Source: Latrodectus hesperus
Taxonomy: Eukaryota; Arthropoda; Arachnida; Araneae; Theridiidae
Assembly: GCA_037975125.1 (NCBI GenBank)
Contig: CM075852.1
Location: 6,864,792-6,928,791, forward strand
Length of the DNA: 64,000 nt
Reading direction: 5' to 3'
Shown: one piece after another, positions 35,246 to 50,200 of the stretch
Layout of the letters: every line of letters begins with the position of its first letter
Position numbering within the stretch: position 1 is the stretch's first letter
Made by a program: the position numbers and the translations under genes
Notes under the pieces: generated by a model
What the model saw: only the letters and a program-made list of their open reading frames with translations
Told to the model about the DNA's origin: nothing
Database searches by the model: none

Positions 35246-38200
35246 GTTAGTACATGTTAATCTTTGTTTATGTGTTTATAATTATAATAACGTGGTAATT
35301 TCGAAACCTTTATATTTGTGTTTCTTTTATTTTCCATATTCCTTATCTGTTTTTGTAGCCCAATTAAAAATGAATAAATCGAATATGACTTATCTGTTGA
35401 ATAGAATCATAACTTAATTATTTTTATTTCAAAATATATTATAAAGAAATGTTTTACTAAATAAACACAGAACATGCAATTGTTAATTAAAATAATAATC
35501 AATTTTTTTTATTTTATAAAATGCAATGGTTAATTTTTTTCTATTAAGCAACTTATTTTGGTCTGAATTTGATTTAAATGGTTGTATCAGATTTTAATTT
35601 TGTATTGATTGCAAATGAAATTGTATTGGAAGTATTATATGCTATTAGTTCCTTAAATAGCAGGAGCTGTATTCTACCCATTAATTTATGAATTGTCTCC
35701 TATCTCAAATGACTTAATGAGCAAACTGTCCAAATTGACTTGCATCGAAAAAGTAATATGTTGAATAAACTTTTTTAGATATCAAACCAATCCTGGTTTT
35801 AATGTATGGAAAAAAGTATGAGTTCTAAGAGGTGTTCTAGAGAGAAAATAAAATAAAAGTTTTTGTTAAATCAGTAATTAAATCAACCAATTAGAAAATC
35901 TATATGTAAGTCATATCTTATAAAATATGAAATTAAAAATACTTTATTAGTATATTTAATGGTAACACTTGATCATTCATAGCAACATTTCATCATTATA
36001 TTACAGTTATATAAAGATTAGCATTATGACACAACTCTACAAAGAAAACTAATATGATATTCAATATAATATTTTTAGAATAATTTCATTGTTATTTTAT
36101 TTTTAATAAATTTTGTTATTTTTACAATTAAATATATGGTTTATTTTTATAAATTTCTTATTTTTAGTTCCTTTGTTTTGCTATAATGTTCTTAGAAATG
36201 ATCATAAGTTTATTAACAATAATTTACACAGTTGTTCATGGCATAAATCAGGATTCTTTAATAAGAAAGGTACTTTCATATTAAAGTTGTTTTCTTAGTC
36301 CTTTTATTGTATTTTTAAATTTGTAAATGTTTTTAATTCATGTAGGTATATCTTTTTAACATTAAATTTTGAGAAATGTTGTTGATTATTGTATATCACT
36401 TACTATATTGAAGATATATGAGGTATGCTAAATATAAACTGTTACATCATGTTTTCTTATTTTGCAAATCCCTCTGATTTTAATAATATTTATATAATAT
36501 GTAGAATTATTTTATTAAGTTTAATTTTATATGCTTAAACATTCATTATCATACCTTTTGTTTATGTGATAAAAGCTATATTTTACAAATCTTGCATTGT
36601 AATGCGATGCAAAGTTATTTAAGTTATAAAACTTATTTGTCCCAAAATCTTTACTTTAAAAACTTGCTATTTTAATATAAAATGTCTATTAGCATCATGC
36701 TATTTTTTTTCATTCAAATTTAATTTTTAAAGCAAGAATGCATGTGGTTTTCTTCATTTCCACAATATTTTCTTATTCTTCTATATCTTATATGAAATTA
36801 CTTCAATGAAATTATGTGTACTTTTTAAGAAGTTTTGAATAAGTTTGAAGTTTAAAATTCTGCATATCAAAATTCACTGTGTGAAGATTTTTAAGACAGA
36901 ACTGTATATTACCTTCTTTGTCACTTTTCACGTTGCAATTTAATGTAAAATAGAAATTAATTTGGTACTTACGTATTATCGCAACCATATTAACGGCATT
37001 ATATAAGACCTGGCCAATTCTGAAAACGGAATACGCTGATGAGACATGGAGTGCATAGTACAAAAGTACAATGTGAGAGAAACACTATAAAATAAAATAA
37101 TAAATAAAATATGAAAGAAAATAATAAGTAATTTTTATCTGTATAATTACCTTTATTTAATGATATATCAATTACGTTTTGGTGGAAAATATTGCAAAAT
37201 GGTTTTTACAATAGAATCAAAACAATTTTTTAATCCTTTTCTTTGTCTTGTCGCCAAATGAATTCTGTCAAGATGGTGTCTTGCTGTATCCTGTTCTCTC
37301 TTGTTCTTCCATTTCATGGAACCCCACATTCTTTCAGTTGTTTGGGTATGCACACCCGTTCAGAGTCGACAAAATTATATTTGTGATTTATTCTTAAATG
37401 ATTGAATCCAGCGATTGCCAACTGGCTACGCTCTCCAACTATCAGAACAAAGTATACTCCCTTTCTCAATGTTTTCAACAATTTCCTGGAAAAACGTGGC
37501 TGTAATTCTATCTGGAACGGTTGTTAAAAATGCTTTTTTTGTTTCTCGACAGACGCCACCAAAAATCCATCACTCCTGCAATATTCGACCCGAATTATTT
37601 TTCCTTTTTGTGAACAAGCCTTCATCTTATTTCCAAAATGGAGCCTCTTACAGGGGTGTTGACCAGGTCCACCTATTTTCGTTCTTTCTTTGCTTCCCAT
37701 GTGGAGAACATAAATCTCTCTCATATAATTATTCCAGTCTGTTTCGTCAGCTAAATTCAGTTCTTCGTCACAGAATTTGATTGTTGTTAATTCTTTGCAC
37801 CAGTAATACATGAATCTTACTGCTGTTAATAACGGAATACAGCTTCCCTCAAACCAATTACCACTTCTTATTCCCGCGTGTTGATTAAAGGTTGCAAAGT
37901 TGCACTTCTAAAAAATCTGTTTTCCAAAATGAAGATTCATCGGTAAATACCAGATTTGCACTTTAGATTTAAATTTGGGTGGTTCCAAAAGAACCTAGCA
38001 TCGCGACCATAGGTCTATTGTACTATACCCCTCAGAAAGCCCTATTTGAAGAGACCAGTGGCTGAAGCAAAGTTCAGCAGACATTTTACAGGAATTTCCT
38101 GCAATATGCTAGGTTCAATCTAGTGCTGATCCAGGTGTTCAAATCTATGTGCACAAAAGGTTTCACATTCACAAGGTGTGTATTGAAGTTTTTTCCATAT

Positions 38201-41200
38201 AGTGACAACCTCTACAAGTGGGATCATCTGAAACTCCCATTATGGTGAGATGTCTTTTAAGGTGGCAGTGTCCTGTAAGTAGTCCCACTGCTTTCCTTAG
38301 GCTGCCTCTATTGAGCTTTAATTAAATTCTTTTTGCCTTTTGCTAGGGCACGTGCTATTTAATAGCCTTGCTTGTCTTTGATCATTGGCATTGTACCAGT
38401 TCATAAACTGTTGTTTTCTGAAGAGATCAAAGACATTCTTTCTAATCAATTCTTTTGAAATACCTAGCACTGGTTCAGGACCAATAAAGTTAGTTGTTGA
38501 TCCAGTCCTTGCTAGTTCATCAGCTAATCCATTGCCTGGAGCACCAGAGTGCCCTGGCACCCACATTAAAGTGATGGGGTTATTATTAGCTAATTTACAC
38601 AAAGTGAGATAACATTCCCAGACAAGAACAGAAGTTACAGTAGACTTCTGTAGAGCTAGTAATGCAGCTTGACTGTCAGAGCAGATGATTATTCTTTTAC
38701 GAGAATAGTTTCTGTCCAAGCATACTCTACTGCACATAAGAATGGCAAAGACTTCTGCTTGAAATACAGTTGTATATTTACCCAAAGGGAATGATAACTT
38801 TGTGCCATCAGCTGGACAACAAATACCAGCCCCAGTATTGGAATTCATTTTTGAGCCATCAGACTTTAGTATTCCAGCTTGCTATATTCAACGAACGGTT
38901 AGACTGATAAAGGTGGCAAGTGGGGAAATTTAAAAAGAAGCACATGGTTGCCAATTTAGCGTCTTAGATGCATGCGACATTGAGGTTGCCAATTTAGCAA
39001 GTTATCCCGGAAGTTGGCATGGTTGCAATAATATGTAAGTACCAACAATTTTGAATGATAATAAGGGTCTCAAATTTATAAGCCTTTTTATTAAAAATAT
39101 TTGGAAGGAATAAAATTATAAATTTTTTGCTATAATGCCACCAAGTCTTTGAGTGGTATGTGAAGTCTAGTTTTACTAGTTGGGCTATAAAGATGTATAT
39201 TTGTCAAGCAACAAATTCTCTATTCATTATAGATAGTACAACTTCCAGTTTTAAATATGTCATCTAGTGTTTAAATAAAATGAAAATTATCTTAAAATCA
39301 TTCATTTAATGATAAATTTGAAATATTTATATAAATGTAGTTGCTTCTTTTCATTAATGATAAAATCTAATTTTGCAGGAAAAAACAGATATAGAAGGAA
39401 CACTTTTTGTATATATGAGGTAATTATATGCATCTTTTTATAAAAATTTTATTTCAATTATTAATAATTATTTGTCACATTTTACAAATGTTTAAAACAT
39501 TGCATTAGAAATAAGTTGCTTTTATGTTTTACTTAAAATTTTAAGATAATCTAAATCAAAAGTACCAAGCATTTCTAAGGTATTAAATAGTGGAATAAAA
39601 TATTTTAATTTCTTTAAGTATTGTTTATATTCTTTAAGTATTGTTAATAGTATTGTTTAAGGATATTTATACCATAAATGAATAATTATAAAGTGTTGAA
39701 ATAAAAAGTTAAATTAGTTAAAAAAATAAAATTTTTATAATGATTTAAATTTCTTGGTGTTACAAGAAGCTCATAAATCATTTTATTTGACAATATTCTA
39801 CTAAATCTGTTTAACTTCTAAATGTAGAAGAACTAAATTTTCATTAAATATTTTCTGGAGCATACCAGTTAAAATTATTTATGACTAAATATTTAAACTG
39901 ATCAATACCATAAAAAAATTAGTGTATGTATATACACACACACTGTGCTTATTGGTATAGAGTGAAATTAGACAACCCTATTATCTATTATAAATATTAA
40001 GCCACAAATAATTATTTTTCAAAATTTAATAAAGGAGTATTCAGCAATTTGATTATTTATTTAAAAGCTTTCTGTATGTGAAGAGAATTTAATTTATTAA
40101 CAAATAATATGTAAAATGTGTTTTGGCTTTTTAAGTAAAGTTTAATATTAGATTGACTAGTGTTGGATTTTCTCTTCTTTTGTAACTTTTAAGCATTATA
40201 TTTCTGTTTATAATTTTTTAAGAATATATGTGTCTGTTGTTATTTTTGTTTTCTTATTCTCTTATGAACTAATTATTGGTAAAATAATAGTGTTTTCCAT
40301 ATAGCATGATATACTTACTTTATATAGCATATATACTTATTTTTTGTTGTAATGTTTTGATGGTAGAAAATTTAAAATTGATTGTGGCTATGTTTGTCAT
40401 TCAAATCATATATAAAATTAAGAAATATTATCAATAAAATAGTTGTTGAAGACTAACTTAGTTCCATTGCTGTTTTAAGTATAATCATCATTTATGTTTA
40501 GATCGACAAAAACAAAAAATGCATTATATAATAGTGAAAAAATTCAAAACTTTACTCAATATCAGGAAGGTGATATAAATGAGCATTAAAAATCTATGAT
40601 ATATTATGTCTAAATTGAAAGAAGAGGTAATTAAATAGTTAAACACATGTAAAGTTGAGGTTAAGAGAAGCAAATATTTCTGTTGATTATGAAAATATAA
40701 TTTTTATTGAATAATTAAATAATCTTATGTAATGGTGAAATAATTTTGAATGGTTCTGAAAATAAAAAGTAAAACTAATATTAAAAAGTTAGGAAAATGG
40801 TTTAAATTTGAACTTTAATTTTAGTTTGATAATTTTATATTTAAATTTTAATAATTGCATAGTTTTCCTTTTTATTACCTCTCAATTTAATTTAAATATT
40901 CTGAATTTAAAGTAAATTGATTTAACAAAAGTTTTATTATGATAATGTATAGAAAAGGGTATGTAAACAAAGTAAAAATATACAATATTCATGTAATCAC
41001 TGAAATTATTTCCTTTATTATTTAAAAGAATTGTTAATTTTAAATATATTTTAAATAAAAATATTAATATTAATTATATTCACCATCATTATTCAAGAAT
41101 GTTATTGAAAATCAAAATCTCATTTATGTTTGACCAGAAATAATAAGTAGAATAATATTAATTCAATGTGTAAATGTTTGAATCTTTTGAAAAAAATTTT

Positions 41201-44200
41201 TTTTTAGTTTTTACTTTTTTTTAAATTTTCAAACTTAGTGATTTAAAAAATTCAAACTTAGTGAAAACACTTCAAAATTGCTAAAGTTGTTTTCGCTAGA
41301 TACTGTGAATCCTAAATAAAAATCCTTTTTCAAACATTATTTATTAACGTTAGTTAAATCATTTTCCATATTTTAAATGAATCTTACATTTTTATCAAAT
41401 TTGACTTTAAGGACATTTGTAACTTAGATAATATTACATTTTTATTATGTTCCTTAATGAATTAATAAAGATTTACTCAGTTATATGTAGATAATGAATG
41501 TTCACACTCGCATACTTATTTTGTTTTATTGTGTCTTTATCATTTAAAAATTGCTTTCAGTTGAAAGAAAAATTATGTATTTCATTACAAAGCTTACAAT
41601 TGCACTTCCAAATGTCAAAAAATGAATAAATGATTTCTAATGATTTTCTTGAAATACGTTTTCCTCATTTAAAATGGAAAAGATTATATTTTCTATGGTT
41701 CATTACAATTATTTTTTATAATAATTAATGGTATATTTGTATAAATTTAAATTGACCAAAACAAAGGTGGGTCAACTGTTTGAACTCTGATTTTATTGTT
41801 ATTAAAATCAAAAACTAGGTCTGGCCAAGAAGAGAATAACCTGGTTTAATTTTTTTAAATAAGTGCCAAAACCCACAATGGGCTGTCAAGCCAATTATGG
41901 TATAAATTTAAACTGGTGTACTTGTTACATTTCTTACCAATCATTAAAATATATTATCTCTTATTAGAAGGATATTTATCTTCAGTTATTCATCTTGTAT
42001 CTTTCTGCCAGATAATGAATTAAAATTCTGAGAATTAACAAAATTATTTTGAAATGTGTTTATTATAACATAATTCCTAATGAGTCTAAAAATGATTTAT
42101 TTAATGAATGAAGTTTTGTAAAAAGAAAAATGCTTGTGTTTTAAATGATTATTTTGTATTAAGTATATTTTTATATTCTAGTGTGATTGAGGAATTTAAC
42201 TTGTTGGAAAAATAATGATACATTTTAAAACTTGATTTTCTGTAAATTCGTGGTTTTTGAAAAAAGACTTTCTTGGAATTAAAATCTATTCCTTCATGGA
42301 GTATTTCAACATATATATTTAGCTAATATTTTTGTTTTAAATATTTAGGTCTCAAAAACCTCAACATTGTCTCATCATCATGAATAGACTTAGCACAACA
42401 AATTTGATTGAACCTATAACAGAGAAATTAGAATTTCAAGACCAAACTCCATTTCTTTTATATCGCAATGGCAAAGGTAAAATATTTTGTATAAATATGT
42501 AAATATTTTAAAGTACACTGTTATTAATTTATACACTATATATTATTCTGTGTATTTAAACTATTATATGAAGGAGTTTAAAAAATGTTTTTCAATATTT
42601 ATTGAAATCATAAGAAATCTCTCTTTTTAAAAAATAAACCCTGGAATAATAAATTAATTGCCTATCATGCCAGAATGTGTTTTCCTAAAATTTATTTTAA
42701 CAAAATCAATTTTTATGCTTAAAACTGCAAAATTTTATCAAATCTCTGACAGTATCTGCCTTTCTTAATCATTACCAGTTTTAAGTTGTATACTTATCTC
42801 TCCTAACTTTAGTAAATATTTTATTATTGATACCAATAAAAGTTAAAGAGTTAACTGATAATTTTCACCATAGATAAAGCCAATTTTATTTAATGCAGTT
42901 TGGAAAAAAAAGGGTTAGAAATGTATTCCTGTAATCTGCTGAATAAATTTCCAAAAACTTAAAAAACATATTAGCACATAAAAATACAGAAAAAATAAAT
43001 ACAAATTAAAGACACATTTTATAACTAACTTGTGGAAAAAATATGAAAAATCAATACAATAAGCAAAACATGCATTCTCTTAAAATAATAAAATTGTCCT
43101 TGTTAATTCAATCTTTTTCAAATCCATTGTTTAATTTGTACAAATGATATTGAAAGATATTTTTAGAACAAATATTCAGATTTTTAATTCAATTCTTAAT
43201 AAATTATTTTAGTTAATATTCATTATGTATCTAGCTTATATCTTTATAACATCATCGGAAATTGATAATTTTCTCTTCACCCCATAACTATGATTTACAA
43301 AATTAAGCTGCTTCATTGTTGGCCTTAGGTAATTGTTAGATAATGTTATTGATTTTTTTTTTAATTCTATAATCTTCTTGGGTATCAATTTCTGTTGGTC
43401 AGCAAGATAGCTCTTAAGAAAACATTATGTGGCCATTAACAACTAAAAGGTAAAAAATGATTTTGCTGTTTTTTATGTTATATATGCAATGGATATTCTC
43501 TGAATTTTAAAATTCTTAATTTTAAAAAAAGTAATAATAGGCAATAAATTTTGCATTATAAAAACCAGTAGAGAAAAGAAAGTGTATTTTATTTTTCTAG
43601 TCCCAAGAAAAAATGCTTAAAAATGACATTGCTGATCACTGGAATTATAGATTACCTTTCCACAAATTTTGCATTTTTATCTAATCTGATTATTTTCCTC
43701 TATAGCTTCAAAAGGTTCTTTATATGTGAATAATAAAAGTATCATTGATCATATCAGTTTTAATCTTTATATGTGATATTTTGCTATAATATTTGGAGTT
43801 CATTGTTTTGATGCAATTTAGATTTTCACATAAACTGTAATTAAATTTGGATTCATGTACATACATTGATGAGAATTTTGCATGGAAAATAAGTTCACCA
43901 TATGTGATTTGAAATAGTTTTATTTGCTAATTAAACCTTGAAATCTACAAAAATAGAACAATATTTATCGATGCATTTTTTTGGTTTTTAATCACCCTGA
44001 AATATTTTAGGTGTGGAGAATAAATTTTTGAATATTTTTAAAATATCTGATTAGACAATCTAATGCTTAAAAATTTGAAAACTAATTGTATTTTCTAACA
44101 TTCCTCATTATGATTGTGAAATCATGTATTTAAAAAATTACTTTAGAAGTTTTGGCATAACTTATAAGGAAAATATGTATATATTTTACTGTCAAATAAT

Positions 44201-47200
44201 ATTAAAGGTATGAATTTGTTTAATGTGTGTGTGTGTGTGACAAAGGATATAGAATAATTAGAATCAGAAATACATAAAAGAATACTGTATGAGTTAGATA
44301 GGAAAATGTCCTTATTTTTCCTTCTAACATGACTATAGACCAAGCTTTAAGAGCTGGACATTTTATATCTTGCATATTAAAAAATCCTCAAATGCTTTAA
44401 AAAAAAAAATTATTTTATCATAATTAATTTGTTATCAATTTTATCTATCACTTACATTATTTCACTATTGAATTTCTTAAGAACCAAAATGGTAATAAAA
44501 AAGAAAAGAAAATTGATTAAATTGTTTTTGATGCGTTATCCCGGATTCGAATCCCGGTTCGGGCATGGATGTTTCTTTCCTTCTCTGTTCTCTCTGTCCT
44601 TTCTTCTGTGTTGTTGTATGAATGTGGCCCATCCTATAAACGGGTTTGTGGTGGTATGGCGTGGGTAAAGCTACTCGCCTCCGTGACTTGGTTCATAGGT
44701 GCTCGCTGGGTAACGATAAATGAGTAGAAGTTTTTGGCCTTGTTGTGGCATAGGTTCAGTCACCCTTGTGGGCCCGCCATTGGTTAAAAAAAGTTATGAA
44801 TTTGAATTCAGAAGCATATAATTCTTTTCTAAGAGTTAATTTAAAGAAACAATTCTCGTTTATAGTGAAGAAAACAAAAGAGATTTTATATAAACTTTAT
44901 AGAAATAAGAAATTATTAAAAATTGACTTGCCCCCTTTGGCTTATGAGTGAAATAATCGTAAATAATTCCAAATATTTTGTAGTATGGTTGCAAAATTAA
45001 CTACAGAAAAATCATTGTATGCTTTTTATGTGAATTTTAATGTATCTGTTTCTCACTTATTTTTGTTCTTATTATTTGTATTCACATTAACTGTATTAAA
45101 AATAATTTCAGATGATATTTATGGCATTTGGTTTTATGAAAAAAAAATGTGTGCAAAAATTTTCAAACTTTTATCGAGGTATGTTCTAATTTTCAATTAT
45201 TTATTTTATGTGTAATTTTTTTTTAAAAAAAACTGAAGTTAATAAAATATTTTATTGAAAGTGTACCTTAATTAACTGTTTTTGTGGGAACTACTATTTT
45301 TCTAATTGCCTTTTGAATAAAAACTATATCTTGTTAATTTCATTAACGATCTTGCTAACTATCACCTCTATTTTCTTTATGAATTGTTAACTAAAGCATT
45401 TAGAATCAGCCTAATATTAATCATAAAGATTTTTTGTGAAAGTAATTATAACTTATCTCGTAACCAAATTTAATCTATGATATTCTTGAAATGTAATTTA
45501 AATATTTCTTATACAAATTTTTTATTTGTGCAGGTATAATCTTGTAATTTATAGCGAAAAAATATTTTTGGAGTAGTAAATCAATAATTTAAGCTTTTGT
45601 ATTGATTAAATAAGTTATGAGTAATATTATGATTTTCCTTTGTACATCTAACTTTTACAATAATTTATATTTCAGCTTATTACAATTAGTATCTACAAAA
45701 TGTGACAAGTCAAGTAGTGTTAGACAACGTTCTTATTCTGAAAGCAACCAAAAACATCAGAACCATGAAAGTGCTCAAACTGATATCATATCTCTTCTCA
45801 CTCGTGCTCAAGACGAATATGATAAAGTATGTTTTTAAAAGGCATAATTTCTATACTTATTTATTGAAATATTTAAATGCTTTTCTTATGTAAAAAAGGA
45901 CAAAATTTAAATTATTTTAAAAAAATAGGATTTTAATCAAAGATTGAGGTACTTGCATAGCTGCCAAATCTACTGATTTTTTGGGGAAACTCTTGATTTT
46001 TCATCATTTCTTTCAATTTCCCGAAAATGTATAAAAATATACCGATTTTTTGGCAATTTCAGTGTAAAACTTGAAAACAGCCGAAATTTTGCTGATCTAT
46101 TGAAGTGTTTTAGAAGCTTAAATAGTCAACAGAAGGCGCATTAATACAGTTATATAAAATGTTTTTAAAATATATTCCTCTGAATTTTAAAGTTTGCCGT
46201 TGGAGGATGGCGCTGTAACCGCTTAGTCGCCTAGACTCCTATGAATGAACAATCATATAATTAACATTACAAACCAGGTGCCTGTTTACATAAGCAGTTC
46301 AATTAGGAGGAATAATACTAGTTATTAGTAATTTAGTTTGGAAAATATTTCTATCATACAAAGTATTTGTCACTGAATTAAATTAATTTTTGTTTATGTT
46401 TTTCTGTTATGTTTTGTTTCTACGTAATTTTATAAGTTTAATATTTATAAATTGCACTAGTATACTAAAATTTACTGTATAAAATAGATATTGGGACATA
46501 AATGTTAATGTTTATTTTTTGACATAGTATATTCTTTTATATTTTATAGTTTCTTTATAAGGTTGAAGAATATTTTATTAAAAAAATTAAGATAGACATT
46601 CTCAGAATATATAATCTAAAGAGCAAAATTGCGTCTTTTTGTGGTACTACAGTTTTCAGGATTGTGTTTCAAGCAAAAATGTCGCTAGAAGTGTCTCCTG
46701 ATTTTTTCGCTCAAAATCAGTAGAATCTACTGATTTCTTTTCCTATGAGGTTGACAGGTATGTACTTGTCTAAAAATATTCAAAAAAATATATTTCTTTA
46801 GAATCAGATTCAAATACATATGATTTCTTTTGTACAATAAAAAATCTGTATAATTGTAGTAATATGTTTAAATGTGTAATTTATATATGCAGACCTGTCA
46901 ACTTATATACCTCATGTGTATGTCATAAGCAAGATCGCTAGATTTTACACTTTTACTGATATCATGGAATATTCTTTGTGTTGATCTACTCAATATAGTA
47001 TAAAGTTTTTTATAAGTTTTATGATGTTTTGACAATCTTTACTCATTAACTATAGTGAAAAATCAAATTTTTACCCCCATTAACCCATTAGAGCAAAATA
47101 ACTTCCCAGGTTCTGTGATTGTGAAGGTATCAAGTGTTCAGAGAATGCACATTCTGACCCCTTTTCCTATCGAGGGAGGAAGACATGAGCTTGAAAACTA

Positions 47201-50200
47201 TAGAGGGGGTCATAAAATGATGAAGCTATAATCTTGATTTTTAGTCATGGAACAAAACTCAGTGTCTATTTATTTTAACTAATGTGGTTGGTGGACTGTT
47301 GAAGGTTGGAGGTAATAGCCTCTGAGGCTCTTTTAATTGAAAGCAATCATTTCAGCTCTGTCGTGAATTGTGTGGTTACTGATATTTTATGAAAAATGGC
47401 TAATAGTAGACCTAATAAATCTTTTTTAATCTTTTAAAAATAGTAAGTGTTACAATAGATGATCTAGAATATTAACCATCTTCTTTACAAATTGAAGATT
47501 TAACCATGTTAAAAATTGAAAATGAAAAGATTGATTCTCTGTGGTTTAAAATTGGTGAAATAAAGAGTGTAGATAATAGTGACAAATATAACAGAATACC
47601 TAAATTTATGTTGTTAATGATAGATCATAGCAATACAGAGCAATTGTCGAATAATCATATAGAAATGTTTCTTATTATGAATCTTTAAGTGATGGATTTT
47701 ATTATGGGTAAGACATTCTTAGAAAGAGTGATACTTACGTATTAGTGTCACCACAGCTTTTCATGCTGAACGAATTTCAGAAAGAAATCTTCTAATTATA
47801 AGTAAATTTTTCATAATTCTAAAAAAAATTATAATTCTAGGTTACGTGGTAATTCTAATTAAATTTTGGGGCAAAATTGGTTGCGGTAACACTGTTACCG
47901 CAATCAATGAAGTACCTTAAAGGCTAAAAAAAGGCCACTGTTGCGCCATTGAACTCTTCCAGTATATAAAATGTGCAAGATATTTATTTAATCAAGAAAT
48001 AAAGAAATATTTTATTTTTTAAAGACCTTTAACTTAGATTTTTATATTCATTGTTGATGTGTTTTTATTAATTTTATTTGATTTAAAAGCTATTGTAAAT
48101 GCATAGCATAATTCTGTGCAGGTAACTTATTTTCATGATAAAATGATTGAAATATTTCAACAGGTTGCCGTTAAGTTTTATTGTGTGTTGCAAAAATTTT
48201 CCTTATTAGTATTATTATTTATGTTTAGAAATCACAAATGGTTGTGTTTCATAAATTAATTCTAGATTCTATGAATTTAATACAGCTGAAGGTAAAATTT
48301 CAATTAATAAATCTTTGTTAGATTAAATTCTTAGAATCTATGTTTTGATTAAATAAAAATGTAAAATTAAATGTAGTTAAGTAAATGACTTAGATAATTA
48401 AATAGAGGAAATATTTATGATATAGTATTTTTATTTAGAGAAAAGTTTAACTAAAGCACTATTCTGAAAATTGGCTGATATGTGTAGGAAAAATATAATA
48501 TGCACAACCTCATGCGGGTGCAATAAACTATGGGATGAGGCTGAAAATGGCAGATGTGCTGAAGAAATACTGTTGTCTTCAACATCAGTTCTGTGGAAGA
48601 AAATCCAGTCGCGCGTAAATTGGAATGTTAATGAGATCTCCCGAAAATGTCAAGGTACTGCCACTCGTAATCGGCTTGGTAATCACTGATTTGGATTGAT
48701 TCATGAATAAAAGGGTCTACAAAGGTTAACCAATATGAGATCCAAGTTTTTCTCCTAATATTTAGTAAATTGACTATAAAATATAAATTTTGATACTCAA
48801 ATGAGTATGATTAAGAATGTTTTTCATTTTGGCCTCTGCAAACAATTGTACTATATTGTTGCTGTCTGTGTGATCTGCAGGTTACAAATATATTTTTGTA
48901 CTCTTTAATATTAAGTAATGAGTGAAGATTTTTTTTACTAGCTACATTTGAAAATAATACTTTTGTTGATATTAAAAATTTCATTTTAATGTTAAATATA
49001 GTTTGATGTTGTTTATTACATTACTATACCATGAATAATATTGTTGATTTATTAGATAATTGCATACTAAGAATATTTTTTAAATCTCTTTTAAAAATAT
49101 TTTATCCACCTGTTAAAATAATTGAAAGGAAACATCCTGATAAAAAAAATCTAAAATTTGATTGTTAATAACCAGCTATTCTTATGTATTTTTAGAAATC
49201 TGCTGCAAAAGATTTGTCTTCAAAACCTTCAAAATCCAGCCATCGTTCACCAAATGGAGATATGGTAAAACCAACTCCAGTTCGTATGAACGGAGAAACT
49301 ATAATGCCCAAAGATTCTGCTCCTCTCACATTGGGGATGTTGTTTGCTCAAGCTGGTGGCATTGAGAAGCAACCGAATGAGGATCCAAAAGATTTTGATA
49401 CTCGTGTACGTTCATTTACTGCCAATGGTTGTAATAACCTATCTGGTGACTCCAGAATGAGTACTGAAGTGATTCTTCAAAATCTTCTATCTAATTCTGC
49501 GCACACACTTCATCATATAGATAGAAAACAGGGGCTGAAGAACTCTGAAAATATAACTGAACAAGTGTCAGGAGCAAGGCCTCTATCAGCTGGAGAAACT
49601 GTTCTTACCGCTGAATCTCTTGAAAAAGATTTAAAAGAAAAACTTAATATATTGCCCAAGGATGATTCTGAGATCAAAGACAGTGAAACAGGCATTTCTG
49701 AATTACTAAATGAACCTGCCAAAAGTAAGCCTATTGATATACCAATTATCACTCCGGCCATGTTAGAATCATCATTGTATTCATCTGTCCCATCTGGGAA
49801 TATTGCATCTCTTACTGAAAAATCTGAAAGGTTTTGTGAAAATTATAGCCCTTCATTTACAGGAGTAAGTATATGTCAACTTTTTCAATTCTTAAACATA
49901 GAAAATGTTTTTCAAACAAAAATATATTTTCATTCTGAAGATGTGTCTTGTGCATATAAAAGTACTCTATTGAATTTTACATTATCTAACAAAGAAGGAA
50001 AAAATGCTTGAAAGTTTCTTTCTTTTATATTATGTTAGGAATCAGTATTGTTACTTTCTAGTTCAATATTTAAAAGAACAAAAAAAATTTATAAGTAAAG
50101 TCATAGTAATTATTAATTGAAGAAATAATTAACAATCTTAATCATTTTAATCTGTATTTCCTTTAATTTTTTTAATTAATCATTAAATCTACTAATTGCT

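Larger units (their letters stand above)
35246..39378 (+). other. DCP1 intron 1
   Basis: Intron of 4133 bases. The left part (35246-37160) is AT-rich with nothing recognisable. The right part carries two antisense relics, a Merlin transposase and a LINE RNase H, listed separately. Confidence 0.8.

Noticed and set aside
48471..48689. 72-codon Cys-containing frame in intron 5
   Set aside because: No recognised family, no fitting splice phase evidence and no homologous DCP1 segment; left as unexplained.
49865..50011. Extension of DCP1 exon 6 to a stop at 50011
   Set aside because: A perfect GTAAGT donor sits at 49865, and exons 7 and 8 continue the protein in phase; the extension is intron read-through.
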